A stretch of DNA of 46,995 bases from Bacteroidales bacterium UBA5515 (GCA_002423895.1 DIOL01000025.1:80383-127377), one strand, 5' to 3'. Shown: positions 9,054 through 18,189, counted from the first letter of the stretch. Notes: generated by a model from the letters alone, not told the origin. A program made the numbers and translations.

Positions 9054-11620
9054 TAACTTATTTCAATTTTTGTTTTATCCTTCTTAATAGTTACTTTAAT
9101 GTTTTTCTTATCCTTTCCTTGATTTTCAAGAATAGCTTCAGAAAGTGGATCTTCAACACATTTTTGAATTTCTCTTTTCAAAGGTCTTGCTCCAAATTGT
9201 TGGTCAATTCCATGCTCAATAATAAATTCTTTTAACTCTTGAGTAAATTCAATTTTGAAATCCAAACCACTTAATCGTTTTGATAATTTATCAAGTTCAA
9301 TATCAATAATCTTAATAATATCTTCTTTTAATAAAGAACGGAAGAAAACTATATCATCAACCCTGTTTAGAAACTCAGGAGCAAAAGTTTTATTAATATC
9401 ATTTTCAATTATGCTTTGCTCTATTTCTGCAACTTTTTTTTCTCTCGCTGATGTTGAAAAACCTACACCAATACCAAAATCCTTTATTTTTCTGCTTCCA
9501 ACATTAGAGGTCATTATAATTATAGTATTCTTAAAGTCAATTTCTCTCCCAAGAGAATCTGTTAAACGACCATCATCTAAAATTTGAAGTAGAATATTAA
9601 ATACATCGTGATGTGCTTTTTCAATTTCATCAAAAAGGACTATTGAATAAGGATGCTGTCTAACCTTTTCTGTTAATTGACCTGCCTCTTCATGCCCAAC
9701 ATAACCTGGAGGAGAACCAATAATTCTTGAAACAGAATGTTTTTCCATATATTCACTCATATCCAATCGAATCAGGTTCTTTTCAGAATCAAATAAATAC
9801 TTTGCTAATTCTTTAGCCAAAAGTGTTTTCCCAACTCCAGTAGGTCCAACAAAAATAAAAGAACCTATTGGTCGATTAGGATCATTTATTCCAACTCTTG
9901 CTCTTCTAATTGCTTTTGAAATCTTAGTAACTGCATCATCTTGTCCAACAACAACACCTTTAAGATTTTCCTCCATTTTAAGAAGCTTTTGTGTTTCGTC
10001 AGTACTAACCTTTTGAATCTTTACGCCACTCATCATTGAAATTATATGAGCGATATCTTCTTGACCAATTGAAATATAATTACCCTCAATTTCCTTTTCC
10101 CAATTCTTATATTTATTATTCAACTCTTCTTGTAGATTTTCTACCTCAATTTTCAAAAGCTTAGCGTTTTCAAATTCTCTATTGCTAACAGCTTCTTTTT
10201 TTGCAATTTCAGCATCAATTATCTTTTTCTCCAATTCAACCATCTCTGCTGGAACTCTCAAATCCCTAACGTGAGCTCTTGCTCCTGCTTCATCAAGTGC
10301 ATCAATAGCCTTATCAGGTAATTGTCTGTCATTAATATATCTATCTGAAAGTTTAACACAAGCTTCAAGAGCTTCATCTGAATATGTCACCTTATGGTGT
10401 TGTTCGTACTTAAACTTTATATTTTTTAGAATTGTTAATGTTTCCTCTTGAGTGGTTGGTTCAATCATAACTTTCTGAAACCTTCTCTCCAATGCACCAT
10501 CAGATTCAATATTCTTTCTGTATTCATTAAGAGTAGTTGCTCCAATGCATTGAATTTCTCCACGAGCTAAAGCTGGTTTGAAAATATTACTTGCATCCAA
10601 AGAACCAGAAGCATTTCCAGCTCCAACAATGGTATGAATTTCATCAATAAAAAGAATAATATCAGGATTTTTTTCCAATTCTGAAATTAAACCCTTTAGT
10701 CTTTCTTCAAACTGTCCTCTATACTTTGTTCCTGCAACAACAGAAGCCAAGTCTAAAGTATATATTTTCTTTTTAAATAATGTGTAAGGGACATCCTTTG
10801 CTGCAATTCTTAAAGCCAATCCTTCCGCAATTGCACTCTTACCCACTCCTGGCTCACCAATTAAAATTGGATTATTTTTCTTCCTTCTTGATAAAATTTG
10901 AGCAATTCTTTCCATTTCCTTTTCTCTTCCAACAATTGGATCAATAAGTCCAAACTCTGCTTGTTGAGAAAGGTTCTTTCCAAAATTATCTAAAAAAGGA
11001 GTAGGTTTCTTTTCAGTCTTAAAATTAGAAACTTTATTTGATTGTTTTAATGGAATTTTCTTCCCAAAAACGCTATCCTCTTCTTCATCCTCTTGTTCAA
11101 ATATTGAATCAGATTCATTAAATGGATTTGAATCTGACTTTTTATCATCGAAGTCGAATTCATCTTCCTCATCATTATTCTCAATAGAATTCTTTATCCA
11201 TGTATGAATAATATCGTATGTAAGGCCATTTCCAAAAAGAATATTTGAAACCAAATTATTACCTTCCTTCAAAATTGCTGCAAGAAAATGCTCAGTACCA
11301 ATTTCCTCAACTCCCAATTCTGTAGCTTCCAAAAAAGAAAGCTTTACAACCCTTTCAGTTTGTTTCAAAAGAGGCACATCTTTTTCCTGATTTATAGTGC
11401 GAAAAGCTTCTTGTTGTTGTATTGTTTGTTCAATTTCTTTTTTTATTGCTTGAGCATCTATATTAAACTCTGACAATATCTGCATTGCCTTACATTCTTT
11501 TTCCCTTACAATTCCTAAAAACAAGTGTTCAACTCCAAAAAAATCACTTCTAAGCCTCATTGCTTCATCACTACCTGCTTTTATTACGTTTTTAGCGTGT
11601 TGTGTTAGTTTAGCGTCCAT
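9053..11620 (-). CDS. clpC: AAA+ protease chaperone ClpC
   Basis: Hsp100 unfoldase that feeds proteins to ClpP. The 855 residues contain, in order: a Clp N-domain with two repeats (about 1-145), an acidic linker rich in D and E (about 150-195), AAA1 with GEPGVGKSAIAEG and FIDEIHTIVGAG, a short UVR-like coiled middle segment (NREFENAKLLKIEVENLQEE), and AAA2 with GPTGVGKTLLAKELA, SEYMEKHSVSRIIGSPPGYVG and LFDEIEKAH. The short middle segment and UVR-like helices fit ClpC rather than ClpB. It is the first gene of the overlapping operon with mlaE, mlaF and the 7TM-HD gene. A minus-strand TAATTTTG lies just upstream. No CIRCE or CtsR site was recognised. Confidence 0.93.
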   Translation of the reverse strand: MDAKLTQHAKNVIKAGSDEAMRLRSDFFGVEHLFLGIVREKECKAMQILSEFNIDAQAIKKEIEQTIQQQEAFRTINQEKDVPLLKQTERVVKLSFLEATELGVEEIGTEHFLAAILKEGNNLVSNILFGNGLTYDIIHTWIKNSIENNDEEDEFDFDDKKSDSNPFNESDSIFEQEDEEEDSVFGKKIPLKQSNKVSNFKTEKKPTPFLDNFGKNLSQQAEFGLIDPIVGREKEMERIAQILSRRKKNNPILIGEPGVGKSAIAEGLALRIAAKDVPYTLFKKKIYTLDLASVVAGTKYRGQFEERLKGLISELEKNPDIILFIDEIHTIVGAGNASGSLDASNIFKPALARGEIQCIGATTLNEYRKNIESDGALERRFQKVMIEPTTQEETLTILKNIKFKYEQHHKVTYSDEALEACVKLSDRYINDRQLPDKAIDALDEAGARAHVRDLRVPAEMVELEKKIIDAEIAKKEAVSNREFENAKLLKIEVENLQEELNNKYKNWEKEIEGNYISIGQEDIAHIISMMSGVKIQKVSTDETQKLLKMEENLKGVVVGQDDAVTKISKAIRRARVGINDPNRPIGSFIFVGPTGVGKTLLAKELAKYLFDSEKNLIRLDMSEYMEKHSVSRIIGSPPGYVGHEEAGQLTEKVRQHPYSIVLFDEIEKAHHDVFNILLQILDDGRLTDSLGREIDFKNTIIIMTSNVGSRKIKDFGIGVGFSTSAREKKVAEIEQSIIENDINKTFAPEFLNRVDDIVFFRSLLKEDIIKIIDIELDKLSKRLSGLDFKIEFTQELKEFIIEHGIDQQFGARPLKREIQKCVEDPLSEAILENQGKDKKNIKVTIKKDKTKIEIS

Positions 11621-11795
11621 AATTAATATAAAAATAATGTCAAAATTACTAAGATTATCTCAATTATGACATCTTTAATTAATTATTCTTATTCATTTTA
11701 AGCCAAAGAATTATTTCAATAAGCTAATAATCATAAAAATAACATTAAATTTCAATTCAACTTCTTTTTATTCTTCATATTTCAAAAGAAAAAAC

Positions 11796-11803
11796 TAATT
11801 TTG
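11796..11803 (+). promoter_or_regulatory. Predicted -7 box for the DUF1015 gene
   Basis: TAATTTTG about 48 bp before the ATG at 11851. The -33 element is not clear. Confidence 0.45.
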
Positions 11804-11850
11804 CAAATTATTCAGAATTTCACTTTATAAATAATTAATAAACAAAAAAA

Positions 11851-13104
11851 ATGGCAAGAGTTAAAGCTTTTAAGGGATTACGCCCACCTGTTGAGATTGC
11901 TTCAAGTTTAGCATCTCGTCCATACGATGTTATGAATTCTTCTGAAGCAAGAATTGAAGCTGCTGGAAATGAAGTTTCTTTACTTAGAGTTACTAAGGCT
12001 GAAATTGATCTTACTGAAGGAATTGACGAACATTCAAAAGAAGTATATGATAAAGTAGTTGAAAATTTCAACATGTTTAAAAATAAAGGTTGGTTAGTAA
12101 AAGAAAATGAACCAAAACTTTATATTTATGCTCAAACAATGGATGGAAGAACACAATATGGTATTGTTGGATGTACTCATATTGATGATTATTTCAACAA
12201 CAATATCAAAAAACATGAACTTACTCGTAAAGACAAAGAAGATGATAGAATGATTCACGTTAATATTACTAATGCTAACGTTGAACCTGTTTTCTTTGCT
12301 TACCCTGCTCATAAAGAAATTGACAAAATCGTTTCTGATATTGTTATTAACGAAAAACCTATTTATGATTTTGTTGCAAAAGAAGATGGTTTCGGACACA
12401 AATTTTGGGTAATTAACGACCAAGCAAAAATAAAGAGAATTGAAGAAATTTTCGAAAAAGAAATCCCTTCTCTTTATGTTGCTGATGGACATCATAGAAC
12501 TGCTGCTGCTGCAAGAGTTGGACAAGAAAGAAAAGCAAATAATCCAAATCATACAGGAAATGAAGAATACAACTATTTCATGGCTGTAATTTTCCCAGAC
12601 AATCAATTAAAAATTATTGATTACAATCGTGTTGTTAAAGATTTGAATGGTTTAAGTGAAGATGAATTTATTGCTAAATTAAATAAATCATTTGCAGTTG
12701 AAAAAATGGGAACAGAAATATTTACTCCTTCAAAACTTCACGAATTTAGTTTGTATATGAGCGGAAATTGGTATAAGATGACTGCAAAAGAAGGTACATA
12801 TAACGATAGTGATCCAATTGGCGTTTTAGACGTTACTATTCTTTCAAATTTAGTTTTAGATCAAATATTAGATCTTAAGGATCTTAGAACATCAAAGAGA
12901 ATTGATTTCATTGGTGGAATAAGAGGCTTAGGAGAATTGAAAAGAAGAGTTGATAATGGTGAAATGAAAGCAGCCTTTGCTTTATATGCAGTTTCTATGC
13001 AACAACTAATTGATATTGCTGATAGTGGAAACATTATGCCACCTAAAACAACATGGTTTGAACCTAAATTACGTTCAGGTTTAGTTATTCATGAATTAGA
13101 ATAA
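11851..13104 (+). CDS. DUF1015 family protein
   Basis: Conserved cytosolic protein of the DUF1015 family (417 residues, full length). Visible hallmarks are the opening KAFKGLRPP, RPYDVMNSSEAR and YVADGHHRTAAAARVG in the middle, which looks like a nucleotide- or metal-binding site. The biochemical role is not established; family members are often found beside serine biosynthesis genes (serA, serC), which are not present here. The gene has a predicted -7 box and ends at a strong intrinsic terminator at 13134-13162, so it appears to be a single-gene unit. Its codon usage and start (ATG) look ordinary. Confidence 0.9.
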   Translation: MARVKAFKGLRPPVEIASSLASRPYDVMNSSEARIEAAGNEVSLLRVTKAEIDLTEGIDEHSKEVYDKVVENFNMFKNKGWLVKENEPKLYIYAQTMDGRTQYGIVGCTHIDDYFNNNIKKHELTRKDKEDDRMIHVNITNANVEPVFFAYPAHKEIDKIVSDIVINEKPIYDFVAKEDGFGHKFWVINDQAKIKRIEEIFEKEIPSLYVADGHHRTAAAARVGQERKANNPNHTGNEEYNYFMAVIFPDNQLKIIDYNRVVKDLNGLSEDEFIAKLNKSFAVEKMGTEIFTPSKLHEFSLYMSGNWYKMTAKEGTYNDSDPIGVLDVTILSNLVLDQILDLKDLRTSKRIDFIGGIRGLGELKRRVDNGEMKAAFALYAVSMQQLIDIADSGNIMPPKTTWFEPKLRSGLVIHELE

Positions 13105-13133
13105 TCAAAACACTGATTATTAATATATAAAGA

Positions 13134-13162
13134 GCCGTTAGTTTTAGCTAACGGTTTTTTTT
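13134..13162 (+). terminator. Intrinsic terminator after the DUF1015 gene
   Basis: Stem CCGTTAG (13135-13141) and CTAACGG (13148-13154), six-base loop, then eight T. A strong plus-strand terminator. Confidence 0.9.
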
Positions 13163-13244
13163 GTAACTTTAAATCCTTAAAACTTGCTTTTTCTGTTCTT
13201 TTTTATTTTCTTTGCAAAAGATTTTTCATAAATTTTTTTTAGAT

Positions 13245-13796
13245 ATGAGAAGATTAATTACATATTCAATTCTTATTATATTTATCATTCCTATTTTGTT
13301 TTGGGGATGTAAAGAAGAAAAAGAAGATATTAATTTTGAAGAAGGCATTCCTTCTTCTGGAGTTTTTTTCAAAGCACAATTTGATGATATTGTATGGGAG
13401 AATAACCACTTGCCAGAAATGATGGTAAAAACTGAACCAGCTGGAGCTCCTGAAAAAATGTATGAATTTATAGCTTGTAGTGAAAATCAGGCAAACCCAA
13501 GCATAATGAATATACGATATAGGGTTTATCTCCGAGTTAAGGTTAATAGTGATGGAAGTTTTTCTGATTATAGGGTCCAATTTTTTAAAGATAAAACAAC
13601 AACTGTTCCATCTCATTTTGAAGAATACATGGAATATAGTTCAGGAAACTTGCAGATAATTAAAAAGACAGAAAATACAATTACTGCAATATTTAAAGGT
13701 GTGCTAAAAAGAGCCAACAACTACGATGCAGATAAAGAAGTTGATGCAACTATTTATTTCCAAGAGTTTCCTATTCACAAAATAACCGACAATTAA
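13245..13796 (+). CDS. Putative lipoprotein of unknown function
   Basis: 183-residue predicted lipoprotein. The N-terminus MRRLITYSILIIFIIPILFWGCKEE is a lipoprotein signal with the lipobox LFWGC; the charged residues straight after the Cys resemble the export signals of Bacteroidota surface lipoproteins. The rest is a small soluble domain that I do not recognise. The open frame extends upstream to a TTG at 13212, but the signal peptide begins at the ATG at 13245, which I chose. It lies 12 bp before the SIMPL gene and is probably co-transcribed with it. Confidence 0.7.
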   Translation: MRRLITYSILIIFIIPILFWGCKEEKEDINFEEGIPSSGVFFKAQFDDIVWENNHLPEMMVKTEPAGAPEKMYEFIACSENQANPSIMNIRYRVYLRVKVNSDGSFSDYRVQFFKDKTTTVPSHFEEYMEYSSGNLQIIKKTENTITAIFKGVLKRANNYDADKEVDATIYFQEFPIHKITDN

Positions 13797-13808
13797 TCAT
13801 ACTAAAAT

Positions 13809-14555
13809 ATGGAAAAGAATAAACAATTATCAATTATCATTATAGGCTTTTGCATTTCAATAAGCTTATTATTTGTTGGGTTCTTTATTTATAAAGGATT
13901 AAAATCTTTTAGCGATAAAGATAGAGTAGTAACAGTTAAGGGTTTGGCTGAAAAAGAAATAAAAGCTACTCAAGCATTTATCAATATTAAAGTTTCTTTT
14001 TCAGGAGATATTCCATCAGAAATAATTGCTAAAACAAATAATCAAGTTGATGCTATTACAAAATATTTAAAAGAAAAAGGTTATAAAGATTCAGATATCA
14101 AGACTGAACAAGTTAGTATTTTTGATGGAAAAGAATATTATAGATATGATTATGATCTTAAAGCAAAAATAAAAATAGATCGTTATAGAGCAACAAGATT
14201 AATAACAATCTTGACTAACAAAGTTGAGCAAGCTAAAGACATGAGTAATAATATTGACTTAGATTTAATCAATAAAAATCTATCATCTGAGATTAATTGT
14301 GAATATAAATTTCCTGAACTAAATAGTATTAAACCAGCACTTATTGCTGAAAGTACAAAAAATGCTCGTTTGGCTGGAGAGCAATTTGCAAATGATTCTA
14401 AATCAAAATTAGGAAAAATTAAAACAGCTTCTCAAGGACAAATAACAATTGCTGGTCAATATTACGAAGAAGAAGCTACTTCTTCTGCTCCAAAAGAAGC
14501 ATATTTGCAAAAGGCGAGAGTTGTTAGTACAATAGTATTTTTCTTAGAAGATTAA
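13809..14555 (+). CDS. SIMPL domain (DUF541) protein
   Basis: Membrane-anchored periplasmic protein of the SIMPL/DUF541 family. One N-terminal membrane segment (about residues 8-30) precedes a SIMPL domain that begins with VTVKGLAEKEIKATQAFINIKV, typical of the family. At 248 residues it is full length. Family members have been linked to envelope or oxidative stress, but no reaction is known. It follows the lipoprotein gene by 12 bp and precedes the radical SAM gene by 28 bp, so the three may form an operon. Confidence 0.85.
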   Translation: MEKNKQLSIIIIGFCISISLLFVGFFIYKGLKSFSDKDRVVTVKGLAEKEIKATQAFINIKVSFSGDIPSEIIAKTNNQVDAITKYLKEKGYKDSDIKTEQVSIFDGKEYYRYDYDLKAKIKIDRYRATRLITILTNKVEQAKDMSNNIDLDLINKNLSSEINCEYKFPELNSIKPALIAESTKNARLAGEQFANDSKSKLGKIKTASQGQITIAGQYYEEEATSSAPKEAYLQKARVVSTIVFFLED

Positions 14556-14583
14556 TTTCTTTTCCAGATTTATCGAATAGATA

Positions 14584-15483
14584 ATGAATCAAACAAACCC
14601 TAATGTTAATTCAATAAAATATATTCAAGCTAAATCCATCCTATCAAAACTTTCTCATACTGATTTATGGTTTGGGATAAGTTATAATATGAATTTATAC
14701 AGAGGATGTCAGCATGGTTGTATTTATTGCGATACAAGAAGTGAGTGTTATGGAATAAACGATATTTCACAAATAAGAATTAAAGAAAATGCAATTGAAC
14801 TCCTTCAAAAAGAATTATCCTCCAAAAGAATGCAAAAGGCAACAATAGGTACTGGTTCAATGAACGACCCTTATATGCCAATTGAAAAAGAAATAAGACT
14901 TACAAGAAAAGCATTAGAATTAATAAATAAGTATAAATACCCCGTTCATATAATAACTAAAAGCAATTTAGTTGAAAGAGATGTTGATTTGCTTGAAGAA
15001 ATTTCAAAAACCTATTCAGCAGTAAGTTTCACCATAACAACCTTTGACGATAAACTTTCAAATATAATTGAACCTTTTGCACCTTCAACATCATTAAGGT
15101 TTAAAGCTATTGAAACATTAGCAAAAAAAGGAATATACACAGGAATAACCCTTATGCCAATCCTTCCTTTCATAAATGACAATGTGGAGAATATAAAATC
15201 AATAATACATAAAGCAAAAGACTCTGGAGCCTCATATATTATTCCTGCATTTGGACTTACACTAAGAAAAGGGTCAAGAGAATATTTTTATACGGAGTTA
15301 GACCGGAGTTATATTGGACTTAGAGCGAAGTATGAGTATTGTTTTCAAGAAAGGTATATTTGTTCCTCTCCTAACTACCAAAAACTACAAGAAGTTTTTG
15401 AAAACGAAACACAAAAGTTGAATATGAAATCTCAAATGGAATTTTATAAACCAAAAGAAGAAAACCAACTAAAGATGTTCTAA
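14584..15483 (+). CDS. Radical SAM protein, spore photoproduct lyase-like (Rv2578c type)
   Basis: Radical S-adenosylmethionine enzyme. The CX3CX2C iron-sulfur motif is C42, C46, C49 in YRGCQHGCIYCDTRS. ATIGTGSMNDPYMPIE and HIITKSNLVERDVDLL match the SplB-related radical SAM family found widely in non-sporulating bacteria. The 299-residue length fits. The substrate is unknown; true spore photoproduct lyase is unlikely in this phylum. It is the last gene of a plus-strand run and convergent with the GyrI-like gene, with a shared hairpin between them. Confidence 0.85.
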   Translation: MNQTNPNVNSIKYIQAKSILSKLSHTDLWFGISYNMNLYRGCQHGCIYCDTRSECYGINDISQIRIKENAIELLQKELSSKRMQKATIGTGSMNDPYMPIEKEIRLTRKALELINKYKYPVHIITKSNLVERDVDLLEEISKTYSAVSFTITTFDDKLSNIIEPFAPSTSLRFKAIETLAKKGIYTGITLMPILPFINDNVENIKSIIHKAKDSGASYIIPAFGLTLRKGSREYFYTELDRSYIGLRAKYEYCFQERYICSSPNYQKLQEVFENETQKLNMKSQMEFYKPKEENQLKMF

Positions 15484-15485
15484 AA

Positions 15486-15525
15486 ATTAATCCCTTAAAA
15501 TAAAACTTATTTCAAGGGATTAAAT
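15486..15525. terminator. Possible bidirectional terminator
   Basis: Inverted repeat TAATCCCTT (15488-15496) and AAGGGATTA (15514-15522) between convergent genes. The minus-strand side is followed by ATTTTTAG; the plus side has only a weak T-rich stretch. Confidence 0.6.
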
Positions 15526-15527
15526 TC

Positions 15528-16037
15528 TTATTCTATTGGAATATATACTTCCGTTTTCAATTTATGCTCAGGAGTATTACTAGGATTATTCAAATACTTT
15601 TCAAGCCAAGGTGCATTTCTAAACTTATAACTCTTGTCTTTTAAATATTCATTATAAATTATATCATATACCTTATTAAAATCATTATATGAACCGATAT
15701 AAAGAAACTTCAAATATCTCCCCCCTTCAATTTCCTTAATCTTCACTTCGTCAGTTTCAGGAGCATCACGTGTAATTGTTATACAAGCATCAAACAAGCA
15801 TTCTTCCCTTGGAGTTGATGTTGGATCAGAAAGATAAACACCTAAAAACTCCATTCTCATATTAAAAAGTTTATTTTCCTTAATAAACGGCCATAGTTTG
15901 CTCCATAAAGAGGAGTAATCAATCTTTGAATAGTCTCCCATAGCACTTACAACCGCAGCTTTTCTATTTGTTCTTTCAATAAGCTTAGGTTCTCTTAAAT
16001 TAATTTCACTACTTATTCTTTTTCCTTTTAGCAACAT
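15528..16037 (-). CDS. Stand-alone GyrI-like small-molecule binding protein
   Basis: 169-residue protein resembling the GyrI-like / AraC effector-binding fold: VSAMGDYSKIDYSSLWSKLWPFIKEN, then LGVYLSDP and EVKIKEIEGGRYLKFLYIGSY with the typical alternating strands and the aromatic-acidic pocket region. There is no DNA-binding domain, so this is a stand-alone version, perhaps a drug- or toxin-binding protein. The DUF1761 membrane protein gene is only 6 bp upstream on the same strand, so the two are probably co-expressed. The ligand cannot be deduced. Confidence 0.65.
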   Translation of the reverse strand: MLLKGKRISSEINLREPKLIERTNRKAAVVSAMGDYSKIDYSSLWSKLWPFIKENKLFNMRMEFLGVYLSDPTSTPREECLFDACITITRDAPETDEVKIKEIEGGRYLKFLYIGSYNDFNKVYDIIYNEYLKDKSYKFRNAPWLEKYLNNPSNTPEHKLKTEVYIPIE

Positions 16038-16043
16038 AAAATT

Positions 16044-16493
16044 CTAATATTTAATTAATGATAATAACACAGCAATAACAGAAACAATAAAGAAATAACC
16101 AACGTCAATCGATGCTAAAGTAATGTATCGTTTCCAATTACTTATTTGAAATTTTAAAGTTGATTTCATCCAAGCACAAACAGAAACTAGAACAATAACT
16201 GATAGCCAAATTGAAATTGGAGTTAAAATAAAATACATTAACACAACAAAAGCTGTTGAAATTAATTGAATTAACATTGTTGGGAAAACTGACTTTTTCT
16301 TACAAGTACATTTTTCTCCATTTACAACATCAGCACCACAAGCACATTCATACCTTACGGCTTTCATCCATGTCTTTGGGAATAAAAACCCATACCATAT
16401 AGCACCTACTAAAAAAGATACCACTACAGCCACACAATACCAAAGCCATGATATTGCTTCAAAAGGACATTCATTTGTAATACATGTTTCCAT
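16044..16493 (-). CDS. DUF1761 membrane protein with a Cys-rich loop
   Basis: 149-residue membrane protein with about four hydrophobic segments. The family signature is VGAIWYGFLFPKTWMKAV (about residues 29-46). After the first segment comes a loop with C50, C52, C62 and C64 in a CxC-x9-CxC arrangement, which could bind zinc or another metal; I do not know this insert as a standard part of DUF1761. It is followed after 6 bp by the GyrI-like gene. Function unknown. Confidence 0.75.
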   Translation of the reverse strand: METCITNECPFEAISWLWYCVAVVVSFLVGAIWYGFLFPKTWMKAVRYECACGADVVNGEKCTCKKKSVFPTMLIQLISTAFVVLMYFILTPISIWLSVIVLVSVCAWMKSTLKFQISNWKRYITLASIDVGYFFIVSVIAVLLSLIKY

Positions 16494-16710
16494 ATTAAAA
16501 TTGTTTTTGAAATTATATATGCAAAAGTAATATATTTTTATTCAAATTGCTAATCATTAAAGATTAATATTTAAATACAGATATAAACTTATTAAAAGAA
16601 AAGCATTAGTCTTATTGTTTTTGACTTTACTTAAGTGATAATTTTTCAATAGATTTGATAACTCAAAATAATATAATCTTTTGTCCCGATTTTGTCCCAG
16701 TTCTAAAAAA

Positions 16711-16745
16711 ATAAGGGATTAAGTTTTTGTATCTTAATCCCTTAT
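16711..16745 (-). terminator. Terminator of tRNA-Ser
   Basis: 13-bp stem ATAAGGGATTAAG (16711-16723) and CTTAATCCCTTAT (16733-16745). On the minus strand it is followed by a run of seven T, right after the tRNA 3' end. Confidence 0.85.
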
Positions 16746-16752
16746 AAAGTTT

Positions 16753-16840
16753 TGGCGGAAAGTGAGGGATTCGAACCCCCGGACCTGTTACAGTCAACAG
16801 TTTTCAAGACTGCCGCAATCGACCACTCTGCCAACTTTCC
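16753..16840 (-). tRNA. tRNA-Ser (anticodon UGA)
   Basis: Minus strand 88-nt tRNA: acceptor GGAAAGT pairs with ACTTTCC, discriminator G and an encoded CCA (16753-16755). The anticodon loop reads CTTGAAA, giving UGA. A long variable arm confirms a class II serine tRNA. The terminator follows directly. Confidence 0.97.
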
Positions 16841-16947
16841 GAGTGCAAAGGTACTACTTTTTCTTTAACTGCAAAGTTTTTGCTCAATTTTTTTATAAGT
16901 TTTTTTTCTAAACGAAAAACAATAATATCTAATTCAAATAATTATCC

Positions 16948-16955
16948 TATATTTG
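16948..16955 (+). promoter_or_regulatory. Predicted -7 box for the DHS-like gene
   Basis: TATATTTG 58 bp before the ATG at 17013. No clear -33 TTTG. Confidence 0.45.
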
Positions 16956-17012
16956 CAAACTGAATTTAAATAGAAACAAGTAATACAAACAATATTAAAT
17001 TTAATTTAACCC

Positions 17013-18035
17013 ATGAAAAAGAAAGATTTACTTAAGGATATTGTTAAGCATGTAGATATTAAAAAAATCAATTCAACTGATTTGATTAATGCTATGAGAG
17101 ATATGTCCTTCTCTTCTCGTGATACTGCAACTGCAGCTGATATTTACGATAGAATGATTAATGATAAAGAATGTTCAATTATTCTTACCCTTGCAGGTAG
17201 TACTTCAGCTGGAGGTTGTATGCAAGTTTATGTTGATATGGTAAAGAACAAAATGATTGACTGTGTTGTTTCAACTGGAGCATCAATTATTGATATGGAT
17301 TTCTTTGAAGCATTAGGATTTAAACACTATAAAGGAACTCCATTTATTGATGATAAATATCTTCGTTCAAACTACATTGATAGAATTTATGACACATATA
17401 TTGATGAAGAAGAACTTCAAAACTGTGATTCAACAATTAAACTTATTGCTGATAAATTAGAAAAGAGACCTTATTCATCAAGAGAATTTATTTGGGAAAT
17501 GGGTAAATGGCTTTCTGAAGGAAATGCAAAAAAGACTGATTCATTAATTCAAGCTTGTTATGAAAATAATGTGCCTATCTTCTGCCCTGCTTTCACTGAT
17601 TCATCTGCTGGATTTGGTTTAGTTATGCATCAAGTTGAAAATCCAGATAATCATCTTAGCATAGACTCTGTTAAAGATTTCTTAGAACTTACAAACATTA
17701 AGATTGCAGCTAAAACCACTGGATTGTTTATGGTAGGTGGTGGTGTTCCTAAGAACTTTACACAAGACACTGTTGTATGTGCTGAAGTTTTAGGACATGA
17801 TGTTGAAATGCACAAATATGCAATTCAAATTACAGTTGCTGATGTTAGAGATGGAGCTTGCTCTTCATCAACACTTAAGGAAGCATCTTCATGGGGAAAA
17901 GTTGACACTACTTTCGAACAAATGGTTTATGCAGAAGCAACAACAGTTGTGCCTTTGATTGGTTCTTACCTATACCATAAAGGTGATTGGAAAAACAGAA
18001 CACCAAAAAACTTTGCTAAACTATTTCAAAAATAA
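17013..18035 (+). CDS. Deoxyhypusine synthase family protein
   Basis: 340-residue member of the deoxyhypusine synthase (DHS) family, NAD-dependent enzymes that move the aminobutyl group of spermidine. Visible family features: LTLAGSTSAGGCMQVYVDMV, VSTGASIIDMDFFEALG, VPIFCPAFTDSSAGFGL, GGGVPKNFTQD and SSWGKVD, in which K296 aligns with the catalytic lysine of eukaryotic DHS. Bacteria lack the classic substrate eIF5A, so a role in polyamine metabolism (homospermidine- or spermidine-type chemistry) is more likely; this is inference. It ends in its own terminator and has its own -7 box, so it is not in an operon with the activase. Confidence 0.85.
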   Translation: MKKKDLLKDIVKHVDIKKINSTDLINAMRDMSFSSRDTATAADIYDRMINDKECSIILTLAGSTSAGGCMQVYVDMVKNKMIDCVVSTGASIIDMDFFEALGFKHYKGTPFIDDKYLRSNYIDRIYDTYIDEEELQNCDSTIKLIADKLEKRPYSSREFIWEMGKWLSEGNAKKTDSLIQACYENNVPIFCPAFTDSSAGFGLVMHQVENPDNHLSIDSVKDFLELTNIKIAAKTTGLFMVGGGVPKNFTQDTVVCAEVLGHDVEMHKYAIQITVADVRDGACSSSTLKEASSWGKVDTTFEQMVYAEATTVVPLIGSYLYHKGDWKNRTPKNFAKLFQK

Positions 18036-18059
18036 GAGATATTAAATTTAACTCAATAT

Positions 18060-18096
18060 AACCCACTTAGTATTTATTTATTAAGTGGGTTTTTTC
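18060..18096 (+). terminator. Terminator of the DHS-like gene
   Basis: Stem ACCCACTTA (18061-18069) and TAAGTGGGT (18082-18090) followed by a T run to 18095. Confidence 0.9.
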
Positions 18097-18158
18097 TTTA
18101 TATGTTCTATCAATCAACGTTTTTCAAAAGATATACGATTCAATTATTTACCTTTAAA

Positions 18159-18189
18159 TTTGCTTTTAAATTTTAAAGTTGTATTTTTG
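18159..18189 (+). promoter_or_regulatory. Promoter of the activase gene
   Basis: TTTG (18159-18162), exactly 19 bp, TATTTTTG (18182-18189): a complete Bacteroidetes-type promoter about 41 bp before the ATG at 18231. Confidence 0.75.
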
